A DNA stretch of 13,218 bases from Candidatus Aenigmatarchaeota archaeon (GCA_027310605.1 DAIDAN010000014.1:1-13218), one strand, 5' to 3'. Counted from the first letter of the stretch, positions 1 to 6,619 are shown. The notes: generated from the sequence alone by a model not told the origin. A program made the numbers and translations.

Positions 1-1027
1 GTCCTCCATCAAGCGTTCCATTAATATAAATCCTCATGTTAGTCCCGTCATAAGTTCCTACAACATGATACCATATATTTGGAATTAGTGTTGTTGCTCC
101 CGTCAAACTGTATGGAGCAACCTCCCGTAAAAGTGATATCTTTCCTGAAGCTATACCCAATTCGTATTGACCCGCAACACCTCCATTATACCTATTGACA
201 ATCTCTGGATTTCCTGAAAGGTCGTTCGTTTTAATCCAAACGCTGATTGAAAATGGCTGTGTACCAAAAAAATTCAAACTGCTCGCATTTTCAGCGTTAA
301 CATAAGTGCTGTTGCCGTCAAAACTTAAGGCACCCCCAAGCTGCCCTGCAACAGGGGAAGGAATAGCGCCGCCTGAATTGTTGATGTATTTCCCGTCGTT
401 ATGGTTTGCGGTCGAGTCAAGAGTATAGTTTGTTGAGTTCACAGAATCCATTTTCCAATACCCGACAAGCGAAGGGTCGTAAGAAAAATTATAAGCGCTT
501 TTCTGCGGGGTCGCGGTATTGTTCGTGTAATAAAGCCAGAAAATAGTTGAGCTGTTTCCGGTTATGTTGAAAAGGAAATCAATGTTCGCCTCCTGCAAAA
601 ACCCGGAGTTTGCTGTGCATTCCGTGTAATTGTAAATCCGGAACGCGATGTCGTTCAGGAAGCGGTCGTACAGCCTGACGGAGTTGTTGTAAGCAGTGTT
701 CAAACAGTTTTTGTCAAAGACTATATGCAAGTCAGCCTCCTCGAAACCGCGGTTCACTCCGCCGCTCTCCGCCGCGGCTATCGGAATTCTCCCGGCGCTT
801 CCAGCTAAACCAACTCGCACGGGAACATAGTTGTTGTTCTCCCAGCCAGCCGGAATCCCGGAAGACTCGAACAGGATTTTTCCAACCCCCGCAGAAACGG
901 ACAGCAGCTCGGAAGTCTTGCCGTCCGGAGAAGCGCGGGAAAAATATCCGGTGACATAGAAAACGGAAAAGGCTATCGCGACCACAATCACGGAGATCGC
1001 AATCGCGAAATCAATCTGGTCTGCCAT
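1..1027 (-). CDS. Membrane-anchored LamG-like surface protein (3' end outside window)
   Basis: An open frame starts at ATG 1027 and runs off the left edge without a stop, giving 342 visible residues. Residues 6-26 form one hydrophobic segment (AIAISVIVVAIAFSVFYV), which fits a signal anchor. It lacks the basic-Gly prepilin cleavage site seen in the neighbour. The middle (about 95-185) ends in a stretch like the tail of DUF2341 domains (IFWLYYTNNTATP). From about residue 186 (LVGYWKMD) to the edge it matches a LamG/concanavalin A-like fold, with FDGNSTYVN, FSISVWIKT and WYHVVGTYDGTNMRIYINGTLDG. There are many N-x-S/T sequons, as expected for an extracellular glycoprotein. It lies 50 nt after the stop of the pilin-like gene on the same strand but has its own TATA-like box. 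The role is probably cell-surface binding or adhesion. Domain identity is from pattern recognition, and the binding partner is unknown. Confidence 0.8.
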   Translation of the reverse strand, partial: MADQIDFAIAISVIVVAIAFSVFYVTGYFSRASPDGKTSELLSVSAGVGKILFESSGIPAGWENNNYVPVRVGLAGSAGRIPIAAAESGGVNRGFEEADLHIVFDKNCLNTAYNNSVRLYDRFLNDIAFRIYNYTECTANSGFLQEANIDFLFNITGNSSTIFWLYYTNNTATPQKSAYNFSYDPSLVGYWKMDSVNSTNYTLDSTANHNDGKYINNSGGAIPSPVAGQLGGALSFDGNSTYVNAENASSLNFFGTQPFSISVWIKTNDLSGNPEIVNRYNGGVAGQYELGIASGKISLLREVAPYSLTGATTLIPNIWYHVVGTYDGTNMRIYINGTLDGG

Positions 1028-1048
1028 GCTGTTTATTGCGCGGGCGGG

Positions 1049-1055
1049 TTAATAA
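1049..1055 (-). promoter_or_regulatory. TATA-like box for the LamG-like surface gene
   Basis: On the minus strand the box reads TTATTAA and is centred 25 nt upstream of ATG 1027. That is the spacing expected for an archaeal TATA box driving a leaderless or nearly leaderless transcript. The same heptamer precedes the other two surface-protein genes. Confidence 0.5.
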
Positions 1056-1077
1056 GAACGCGCCTGGCAGAAATAGC

Positions 1078-2139
1078 CTATCCGTAAGCAAAACGCTTTT
1101 GCATTTGCCCCGATGAGGCGCCGTCCGACGCTGTAACGGAAAGCGTGTAAATTTTTCCCGCGGTGAGGTTTGATGTTATCAGGTTGAGCGTGAAGTTTCC
1201 GCTTGAAGTGGTGTTCGAGATAAAATCCGAGGTTTCTGATATCCTTGCTCCAACATTCCCGGAAAAAGCGCTGCCGTTGGCATAATTTGCATATCCGCTC
1301 ACGGTCGCGTTCGCTATCCCCGCCAAGGACACGAATATGCCCGCGCCGCCGAGCAAAATCCTGTCCTCAACCGCGCCGTTGAGATTATAACGGTAATACG
1401 AAACGCTGGCGGGCTTTCCGCCCGGAACAGAGCCCTGCATTTTCGTGTCGATATTGAAGAGCTGCTGTTCAACCCTGATCCCGGGGCTTTGCGACTCCAG
1501 GACAAGCCTTGCATCGTTCCTTTCTTCTTTCGCCGTGTCATTAAGGCTTATATGCTCGACAAGATAGGAGTTCCTGCCGCTCGGGTCGGAAACCCTTATC
1601 GTGAGGTTGTAATACTTTTTCTCCGCGAGTGAAGCGAATATCATGACATTGAAATATCCGGTCTGGTTTGCAGTCGTGGAATTCCTGTTTCCGTTCTCGA
1701 TTATCGTGGCATTCACCAAAGCGCCGCTTGCGGCGGCCCCGCCTCTCAAATAAAGCGCATATCCAGACAAGAATATGCTGCTCGGGTTTATCGTGAGATT
1801 TTTCAGGTAAATCTGGAAGTCCCCGCTCTCTTCCGCAGTTATCGTGTAGCTCCTGCCTCCGGCTTTTTGCGGAATGTTGAGGAGCGAGCTGCCGAGCAGG
1901 AGGTAACTGTTCGCTGCAGGGAATGCGGAAGAGCTTTTCAGGGAATAGAGCTTTAGCATCTCGCCCGTTATTTCCTGCCCCGTTTCAGCCAAATCGCTTG
2001 TTACCTGCTTCCTTATCACGCTGTCGTAAACCTCCCATAACATCGCGGAGATTATGATGAGCGCGCCCACTCCGATGGCGAGGAACGCCGCGTGCGACAC
2101 AAGAATTGAGATCCCTTTTTGTCTTTTCACTGTTGTCAT
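1078..2139 (-). CDS. Type IV pilin-like surface protein with Ig-like/carboxypeptidase-regulatory-like repeats
   Basis: A 353-aa protein. The N-terminus MTTVKRQKG-ISILVSHAAF is followed by about 20 hydrophobic residues (to about 34). This resembles an archaeal class III (prepilin) signal peptide, in which a prepilin peptidase cuts after a basic-Gly pair and leaves the hydrophobic helix for assembly or anchoring. Residues about 110-200 and 265-353 look like two beta-sandwich domains of the Ig or carboxypeptidase-regulatory type (LSGYALYLRGG, ATVSGYANYANGS, each followed by an NQTGYF or TSSGNF turn and YNLTIRVSDPSG or YTLSVTASDGASS). At least ten N-x-S/T sequons suggest heavy N-glycosylation. 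ATG 2139 was chosen because it begins the signal peptide and has a TTATTAA box 24 nt upstream. It is probably an external filament or wall component. Whether it polymerises cannot be told from sequence. Confidence 0.8.
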   Translation of the reverse strand: MTTVKRQKGISILVSHAAFLAIGVGALIIISAMLWEVYDSVIRKQVTSDLAETGQEITGEMLKLYSLKSSSAFPAANSYLLLGSSLLNIPQKAGGRSYTITAEESGDFQIYLKNLTINPSSIFLSGYALYLRGGAAASGALVNATIIENGNRNSTTANQTGYFNVMIFASLAEKKYYNLTIRVSDPSGRNSYLVEHISLNDTAKEERNDARLVLESQSPGIRVEQQLFNIDTKMQGSVPGGKPASVSYYRYNLNGAVEDRILLGGAGIFVSLAGIANATVSGYANYANGSAFSGNVGARISETSDFISNTTSSGNFTLNLITSNLTAGKIYTLSVTASDGASSGQMQKRFAYG

Positions 2140-2160
2140 ACATTCTAAACGGCGCGCCCG

Positions 2161-2167
2161 TTAATAA
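2161..2167 (-). promoter_or_regulatory. TATA-like box for the pilin-like gene
   Basis: The minus strand reads TTATTAA, centred about 25 nt upstream of ATG 2139. The gap to the divergent tgtA is only 91 bp and holds both promoters. Confidence 0.45.
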
Positions 2168-2203
2168 TCTTTTGGGTTTGCAAGCCCTTCAGGCGGGTTT
2201 CAA

Positions 2204-2211
2204 TTTAAATA
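2204..2211 (+). promoter_or_regulatory. tgtA: TATA box for tgtA
   Basis: TTTAAATA is centred about 24 nt upstream of ATG 2231, matching the archaeal TATA-to-start distance for a leaderless mRNA. No Shine-Dalgarno sequence precedes the ATG, which agrees. Confidence 0.55.
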
Positions 2212-2230
2212 CGCAACCATAATCAGTATT

Positions 2231-3964
2231 ATGATTGAATTCGAGCTGCTTGACAGGGACGCGGGCGGGAGGATTTCCAGGCTGACGGCAGGAAGCAGGC
2301 GCATAACTTTGCCTGACATTTGTATTGTAGTGAACCCGAACAGGATGACGGTGCCGCTTCCCGATATCAGGAAGATGGGATGCGAAATCATAATCACGAA
2401 CTCCTACATCATAAATAAGAATCCGGAATTTCGGGAGCGGGCCCTCAAGGAGGGATTGCACAAGTTTCTCTGTTTTGACGGGCCAATCTATACAGATTCC
2501 GGAACTTATCAGATGTACTCGCAGAAAGCGTTTGACATAAATCCGGAAGAAATCATAGAGTTCCAGAAAAAAATAAAATCGGATTTCGTGACGCCGCTCG
2601 ATATTTTCACGCTTCCTTCCGATGCGAAAGCTGAGGCGCGGAAAAAGCTTTCGGAAACCCTGAAAAGAGTTTCGGCTGCGAGAAAATCAGTCGACGGCAA
2701 TCTTGTCGGCCCGATACAGGGCGGGCTCTTTCCCGAACTTCGCGCGCAAGCCTGCAGGAAGACTGCAAAAATTAATCCGGACATCTTCGCAATCGGCGGA
2801 ATCGTTCCGCTGATGGAGCGGTATGATTTTAAAAACCTCTGCGATATTATTTTGACCTGCAAGCAAAACCTGCCAGCGAACAAGCCCGTGCACGCTTTCG
2901 GCGCCGGGCACCCGGTATCTTTCGCGATTCTTGCCGCCTGCGGCTGCGACCTTTTCGACTCCGCATTCTACTCGCTTGCCGCGCAGCGCGGCGCATACAT
3001 CACAGCAGGCGGCACCTACCAGCTTTCTGATTTGTCGGAATTTCCCTGCGCCTGCCCGGCTTGCGTGCAGCGCAGCCCGGAAGAAATTAAGAAAATGGAG
3101 CAGCCAGAAAAAGAGAAGTTCCTTGCAACGCATAATCTTTACGCGACTTTCGCGGAGCTTCGCCTGGTGAGGCAATCCATCAGGGAAAACTCGTTATGGG
3201 AGCTTGTGCAGCAGCGCGCGCGGGCGCATCCGAAAATCCTTGAAGCCTTGATTTTCATTTTGAAGAAATATAAAAAATTTTTTCTGGAAAACGATCCAGT
3301 CTCGAAAAAATCCGCGTTCTTTTACGGCGGAGAGGAGAGCGCGCTGAGGCCTGAAGTATTAAGGGCGAAAGAAAAATTGAAAAATATGAGAGCGAAAAAT
3401 TATTTTGTCAAGCAGCCGTTCGGGAAAATTCCCGTCGGTCTGAAATCCTTCTACCCTTTCGGGCAGAGCGTTGCGCCGTTCAGCGAAGAAAAAAGGCCGC
3501 AGAAAATAAAATTGGAGCAGCGGATAGCCGCGGTGCTGGATTACCAGTTCGGGCGCGGCGCGGGAAACCTGATAAAAGGATACGAAGCGGAAATTTCAAA
3601 AAAGACGGGGAGGATAAAAAGGATTTTTCTTGATGGAAAACTTGCCGGGACTTTTCGCGCCAGCGACGGATTCTTCCTGCCTTCCATCTTTGGAGCGAAG
3701 CTCCTGCGCAAGAAAATGAAAAAGGTTTTTGTCAAGGACAGGGAGGTTGCGGATTATTTGGGAAAAGGGAGCGACCTGTTCGCGAAGTTCGTCTGGAAAT
3801 CCGACAGGATTTTTCCCGGCGAGGAGGCCGCGGTAATGCGCGGCGGGGAAATTCTTTCGGTAGGGCGCGCGCTCCTGAACTGGAAGGAGATGAAGGGGTT
3901 TAAAAAGGGAATAGCAGTGAAATCGCGCTCGAGCATCGATGCGAATCATTTGCGGATACTCTGA
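2231..3964 (+). CDS. tgtA: tRNA-guanine(15) transglycosylase, archaeosine biosynthesis
   Basis: A 577-aa enzyme that swaps guanine-15 in the D-loop of archaeal tRNA for preQ0, the first tRNA-bound step to archaeosine. Residues 1 to about 340 form the TIM-barrel TGT domain. TDSGTYQM at 88-95 carries the conserved Asp 89; GPIQGGLF is at 160-167 (substrate loop); CDLFDSA at 239-245 has Asp 240 and Asp 243, the latter the likely nucleophile. A zinc site is formed by Cys 273, Cys 275, Cys 278 and His 301. The C-terminus carries the archaeal-specific extensions: a linker and C2-like region (about 400-500), then a PUA RNA-binding domain (about 500-577, FVKDREVADYLGKGSD...PGEEAAVMRGGEILSVGRALL). Length fits full-length single-polypeptide archaeal TgtA. 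All key residues are present, so it should be active. The gene is monocistronic, divergent from the pilin-like gene and followed by a T-run. Confidence 0.96.
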   Translation: MIEFELLDRDAGGRISRLTAGSRRITLPDICIVVNPNRMTVPLPDIRKMGCEIIITNSYIINKNPEFRERALKEGLHKFLCFDGPIYTDSGTYQMYSQKAFDINPEEIIEFQKKIKSDFVTPLDIFTLPSDAKAEARKKLSETLKRVSAARKSVDGNLVGPIQGGLFPELRAQACRKTAKINPDIFAIGGIVPLMERYDFKNLCDIILTCKQNLPANKPVHAFGAGHPVSFAILAACGCDLFDSAFYSLAAQRGAYITAGGTYQLSDLSEFPCACPACVQRSPEEIKKMEQPEKEKFLATHNLYATFAELRLVRQSIRENSLWELVQQRARAHPKILEALIFILKKYKKFFLENDPVSKKSAFFYGGEESALRPEVLRAKEKLKNMRAKNYFVKQPFGKIPVGLKSFYPFGQSVAPFSEEKRPQKIKLEQRIAAVLDYQFGRGAGNLIKGYEAEISKKTGRIKRIFLDGKLAGTFRASDGFFLPSIFGAKLLRKKMKKVFVKDREVADYLGKGSDLFAKFVWKSDRIFPGEEAAVMRGGEILSVGRALLNWKEMKGFKKGIAVKSRSSIDANHLRIL

Positions 3965-3993
3965 TTAAAATATTACACACAAGCAACTTTAAC

Positions 3994-4010
3994 AGGCGTG
4001 CCTTTTTTTT
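3994..4010 (+). terminator. T-run terminator after tgtA
   Basis: A short dyad AGGC-GT-GCCT is followed at once by eight T residues (4003-4010), 30-46 nt past the tgtA stop. Archaeal RNA polymerase stops on T-runs alone, so the weak stem may not matter. It separates tgtA from the downstream surface gene. Confidence 0.55.
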
Positions 4011-4035
4011 GCAATTCAAGTCGTAATGTAAAACA

Positions 4036-4043
4036 TTATTAAC
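4036..4043 (+). promoter_or_regulatory. TATA-like box for the 4071 pilin-like gene
   Basis: TTATTAAC is centred about 32 nt upstream of ATG 4071. It has the same TTATTAA core as the boxes before the two minus-strand surface genes. No Shine-Dalgarno sequence is visible, so a very short leader is likely. Confidence 0.5.
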
Positions 4044-4070
4044 AGGCTCTGCAATAATTCTCTTGATAAT

Positions 4071-4811
4071 ATGAAAACAAAAGCAATCTCAACGATAGTC
4101 TCGTATGTGCTGGTTGCGGGAATCTCGATAGCGGCGGTGGCGATAGTGCTCGCGATAGGGCTTCCCGCGATAGACAGGGCAAAGGACGCGGCGCTGATAA
4201 GCGAGGCAAAGAACATAATGCAGCAGATTGACGCGAACGCGAGGCAGGTGCTTTTCGAGGGCTCGGGCTCGCAGCGCGTCTTTTCGATAAGCAGCACCGG
4301 CGGCGACTATTTTTCCGACGCAAGCGCGGACAGGATTCTGTTCAAGCTGAATTCGATTTCCGGAGTCATCGACCCGGGCACGCGCAGGACGGAGGGCAAT
4401 CTCCTGATAAGCGCGGGAACTGATGTGAAGGCATCGGAATATGACGCGAATTCCGACGGCGCCAACGAGCTCGTTCTCGAGAATTCCAGAATTCTTTTTG
4501 CTGTGAAAAAAAGCGGCAATACATCGAATTACGCGGTTATAAACAACTCCCAACTTGTGAAACTCATAGAATTGAAGGACAACGCACTGAACATCACTCC
4601 CTCAGACTCGAGCACCATCGTGGACAACAGCCCGCTCAGCGCCAACGGCACAGGATACACGCAGCTAACGCAGGCAGGCGACCTGCTCAGGGAAGCCTCG
4701 ATAAAGGCTTACATCCAGAGCGATTCAGGCGCGAACTACGAAATCTGGTACACGCTGCGCAGCAACGCTGACTTCGTGCTGGAGCAGGTGAGGAATGTGG
4801 TTTACAGGTAA
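4071..4811 (+). CDS. Archaeal type IV pilin/archaellin-like secreted protein
   Basis: A 246-aa protein. The N-terminus MKTKAISTIVSYVLVAGISI continues as a hydrophobic helix to about residue 32 (IVLAIGLPAI). This is the archaeal type IV pilin or archaellin signature: a short basic leader, a small residue (KA-IST) as likely prepilin-peptidase site, then a long hydrophobic assembly helix. The next segment (about 35-60, DRAKDAALISEAKNIMQQID) continues the pilin helix. The remainder is a soluble, beta-rich region with several N-x-S/T sequons (GNTSNY, NNSQL, LNITPS, ANGTGY). Ends in REASIKAYIQSDSGANYEIW and a short tail. I do not recognise a specific pilin family. It could form a pilus subunit or be a membrane-tethered surface protein. 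It is flanked by the tgtA terminator and the Hjc-like gene, with no visible operon. Confidence 0.78.
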   Translation: MKTKAISTIVSYVLVAGISIAAVAIVLAIGLPAIDRAKDAALISEAKNIMQQIDANARQVLFEGSGSQRVFSISSTGGDYFSDASADRILFKLNSISGVIDPGTRRTEGNLLISAGTDVKASEYDANSDGANELVLENSRILFAVKKSGNTSNYAVINNSQLVKLIELKDNALNITPSDSSTIVDNSPLSANGTGYTQLTQAGDLLREASIKAYIQSDSGANYEIWYTLRSNADFVLEQVRNVVYR

Positions 4812-4860
4812 CATTACGAATCATCATTATAAACCAATTACATGAACGCAGTCGGGCCGC

Positions 4861-4870
4861 TTGCATGCAA
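4861..4870. promoter_or_regulatory. 10-bp palindrome upstream of the Hjc-like gene promoter
   Basis: TTGCATGCAA is a perfect palindrome ending 10 bp before the TATA-like box AATATAAG at 4881-4888. A dyad just upstream of a TATA box is where archaeal activators or repressors often bind. No factor can be named. Confidence 0.3.
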
Positions 4871-4880
4871 TGCTCTGCGC

Positions 4881-4888
4881 AATATAAG
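4881..4888 (+). promoter_or_regulatory. TATA-like box for the Hjc-like gene
   Basis: AATATAAG is centred about 35 nt before ATG 4920. Transcription would start near 4910, leaving a leader of about 10 nt. Confidence 0.4.
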
Positions 4889-4919
4889 TTCAATCTGAAT
4901 GATAATGAGGTTGGTATTG

Positions 4920-5264
4920 ATGTCAAACAAATCCATCGGAATCAGGAAGGAGTGGTCGCTGAAGAACAAGCTTGAAGCCGAAGGCTATCTCGTGATGCGC
5001 TCGAGCGCGAGCAGGACCGGCATCGACATCCTTGCAGGAAAGCCCGCTGAAGCTGGGCGCGATTTTCTCGCGTTCCAGGTGCAGACTTCCGAATACATTT
5101 ATCCGGAAAAGGTCGCGGACTTGGAGAGATATGCGCGGGCTTTCGGCGCGCAACCTTTCATCGCTCTCTTGAGGAAGAAATGGCATTTCATAAAACCGGA
5201 GGAGCTGGAAAAAAACGGAAAGATGTGGAAGATTGTTTTGAAAGAAGAGAGCAATACGGCTTGA
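4920..5264 (+). CDS. Hjc-like Holliday-junction resolvase relative with altered active site
   Basis: A 114-aa protein that aligns by eye with archaeal Hjc over its length. GIRKEWSLKNKLEAEGYLVM matches the N-terminal helix; RSSASRTGIDILAG matches the RSAGS...VDLVAG core; DFLAFQVQTSE matches the strand bearing E-x-K. VADLERYARAFGAQPFIALL and WHFIKPEEL match the helix and last strands. Hjc dimers cut four-way DNA junctions using Glu, Asp and a Glu-x-Lys pair. Here the first Glu (E11) and Asp (D36) remain, but the E-x-K positions are Q53 and Q55. Nuclease activity is therefore doubtful, and it may be a junction-binding or otherwise repurposed form. ATG 4920 was chosen over 4899 because the Hjc homology begins just after it and GAGGT lies 8 nt upstream. 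It stands alone between a pilin-like gene and a gene-free region. Family assignment is fairly confident; function is not. Confidence 0.72.
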   Translation: MSNKSIGIRKEWSLKNKLEAEGYLVMRSSASRTGIDILAGKPAEAGRDFLAFQVQTSEYIYPEKVADLERYARAFGAQPFIALLRKKWHFIKPEELEKNGKMWKIVLKEESNTA

Positions 5265-5394
5265 TTTTGATACAAATCAGCTGGGGACGCTGTTTTCGCG
5301 GACAACCATATCAGCGTGTCTGTCAATTCAATCTTAATGATAATTCGAATCGCTCTGTAGAAATCCTGCGATACAATTCAAGTCATAATAACTG

Positions 5395-5475
5395 ATAACG
5401 CTGTTATGATAACTCACATAGAATGTGAGAGATAAAAATGTGAAAATTGCGAACAAAACACATCGCAAAATCACA
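5395..5475. promoter_or_regulatory. Three consecutive inverted repeats with TGTGA/TCACA half-sites, candidate operators
   Basis: Dyad 1: ATAAC-gct-GTTAT (5395-5407), overlapping GTTAT-g-ATAAC (5403-5413). Dyad 2: CTCACAT-aga-ATGTGAG (5413-5429), perfect. Dyad 3: TGTGA...TTGCGA (5439-5452) against TCGCAA...TCACA (5463-5475), imperfect. TGTGA or its complement occurs at 5414, 5424, 5439, 5471 and again at 5557. They lie 60-140 bp upstream of the winged-helix start, so autoregulation by that protein is a reasonable guess. RNA hairpins are an alternative. Confidence 0.4.
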
Positions 5476-5533
5476 AAAATCCAAAACCCCCATAAACTGT
5501 TTCAAATTGCCTGAATTCTTGAAAAGATAAACC

Positions 5534-5541
5534 TTAAATAT
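5534..5541 (+). promoter_or_regulatory. TATA-like box and Shine-Dalgarno for the winged-helix gene
   Basis: TTAAATAT is centred about 35 nt before ATG 5573. The Shine-Dalgarno AGGTG at 5563-5567 lies 5 nt before that ATG and decides the start against the in-frame GTG at 5558. Confidence 0.5.
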
Positions 5542-5572
5542 TTGCGGAAACATATATGTGACAGGTGTACGG

Positions 5573-5866
5573 ATGAAAATGTCAGTAAAAACCGGAAAAG
5601 AGATTCAAAAGGTAATCAGCCTGCTCCGCAGCGAGGGGCAGATACATGTACGCGGCATTTCCCGTGCTTTGGGCATTCATCCCATGAAGGTTTCAAGACT
5701 TATCAACGACTATTTGTCGCCTTTTTTGGAAATAAACGAAATAAACGAGTTCGGATTGAAAGCAAAGCTTGTAAAACTCCGTGAGGATAGGAAAAACATA
5801 ACCGCAGAGGATGTTTTTAGATATAAAGAATTAAGAAAAAAAATAAAAGGCGGCAAAAATATTTGA
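5573..5866 (+). CDS. Small winged-helix DNA-binding protein
   Basis: A 97-aa basic protein. Residues 9-35 and 33-47 form a helix-turn-helix: IQKVISLLRSEGQIHVRGIS followed by the recognition helix in ALGIHPMKVSRLINDY. The wing region is FLEINEINEFGLKAKLVKLR (51-70), after which come a helix (ITAEDVFRYKELRKKIKG) and a basic tail. This is the MarR/ArsR-like winged-helix layout common in archaeal regulators. It has no second domain, metal site or membrane segment. The start at ATG 5573 is set by AGGTG 5 nt upstream. The gene stands alone after a dyad-rich region and before a very AT-rich convergent gap. It is likely a local transcription factor, perhaps controlling itself. A role as the DNA-binding half of a two-gene module cannot be excluded. 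Confidence 0.72.
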   Translation: MKMSVKTGKEIQKVISLLRSEGQIHVRGISRALGIHPMKVSRLINDYLSPFLEINEINEFGLKAKLVKLREDRKNITAEDVFRYKELRKKIKGGKNI

Positions 5867-6064
5867 TGCGAAAAAACTTATTTAATAGTATATTTTAATG
5901 AAATAATTAATAAAATAAGTTATTTTAAATATATATTTTATAAAAAGATTTTTATATAAATAATACTTACTTTAAAGCGTTATTAGAAACTATTTATGCT
6001 TGATAAGACTCTGAACATTTTTAAAAACTATACTGGAAAATATTTAGTCAAAAATACTTGTAAA
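5867..6064. terminator. AT-rich convergent gap with bidirectional terminator-like dyads
   Basis: About 200 bp, strongly AT-rich, between convergent genes; no gene seen. It contains AACTTATTT (5875-5883) against AAATAAGTT (5913-5921), and TATAAAAA-ga-TTTTTATA (5939-5956). The second places a T5 run on each strand, suiting termination from both sides. Confidence 0.45.
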
Positions 6065-6427
6065 TCAAATAAACTCTATTTTGTCAGTTATTATCTCAAT
6101 ATTGCCTCTATATTCGTTTATTTTTCCAATAATTCTAATCTGAATGCCTTTTTTGAATCTGGCAGTGTTAATGTTATCAGCATCATTTTTAAACAAAACT
6201 GCTGTTATATTGCCTGTTTTATCTCCTATTTTTAGAAAATAGTTTCCATTTGATTCTGAAAACGATGAAACAATTGCAAAAACTTCTATATATTTTCCGA
6301 TAGATGATTTGCCTATTTCTCCTATTTCTATTTTTTCCGCCTCCAAACCCTGCGCAAATACAAAAAGCAGTATTATTCCTATTATGGATATTAATAAGGA
6401 TATTTTCAGCAAGATTTCATCCTTCAT
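6065..6427 (-). CDS. Membrane-anchored OB-fold protein
   Basis: A 120-aa protein. Residues 5-25 (ILLKISLLISIIGIILLFVF) are a signal anchor. Residues about 43-120 form a single OB-fold of the nucleic-acid-binding type: GKYIEVFAIVSSFSESNG, NYFLKIGDKTGNITAVLFK, then a helix and KKGIQIRIIGKINEYRGNIE. Similar short anchored OB-fold proteins are common in archaea but lack an established function. The topology places the OB-fold outside the membrane, which would suit binding of external DNA or RNA. Sugar or protein binding is also possible. ATG 6427 was preferred to the in-frame GTG 6436 because AGGTG lies 6 nt before it. Codons are clearly more AT-rich than in tgtA or nrdD. It lies downstream of thpR on the same strand, separated by the GTGAA cluster. 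Confidence 0.7.
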   Translation of the reverse strand: MKDEILLKISLLISIIGIILLFVFAQGLEAEKIEIGEIGKSSIGKYIEVFAIVSSFSESNGNYFLKIGDKTGNITAVLFKNDADNINTARFKKGIQIRIIGKINEYRGNIEIITDKIEFI

Positions 6428-6463
6428 GATATACACCTTTTAAATAAACGAGTTCACTTTTGA

Positions 6464-6588
6464 TTCACGCGTGAAGGAAAAGTGAAGGTGAAACAAGTGA
6501 AGTGAAGATGTGAATCGTCTTCTATGATAAGTGAACAAAAAGTGAAGATACGGCGTGAAGCAAAATAAAAAAGTGAATGAAAAGTGAA
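6464..6588. repeat. GTGAA repeat cluster (11 direct copies)
   Basis: GTGAA begins at 6471, 6482, 6488, 6497, 6502, 6510, 6531, 6542, 6555, 6573 and 6584. Seven of these are AAGTGAA. Two inverted copies (TTCAC) begin at 6453 and 6464; the latter makes a perfect TTCAC-gc-GTGAA dyad at 6464-6475. Three neighbouring pairs are exactly 11 bp apart. All three plus-strand frames contain stops, so it is not a repetitive coding region. It lies between the thpR stop and the start of the OB-fold gene, in the latter's promoter region. A multi-site operator or an iteron-like protein-binding array are the main options. Confidence 0.6.
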
Positions 6589-6619
6589 CATAAAGATGAA
6601 ATAATATAAGTATTATTTT

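Larger units (their letters stand above)
5265..5572. other. Gene-free, dyad-rich intergenic region
   Basis: No supported gene in about 300 bp. It becomes AT-rich and contains a run of inverted repeats (5395-5475) followed by the promoter of the winged-helix gene. The small open frames here have no pattern of real proteins. Confidence 0.6.

Noticed and set aside
5996..6235. 79-codon plus-strand frame
   Set aside because: Mostly opposite the OB-fold gene, with low-complexity composition set by AT-rich DNA.
6464..6588. CRISPR array reading of the GTGAA cluster
   Set aside because: The repeated unit is only 5-7 bp and the spacing is irregular; there are no 25-40 bp repeats and no cas genes.
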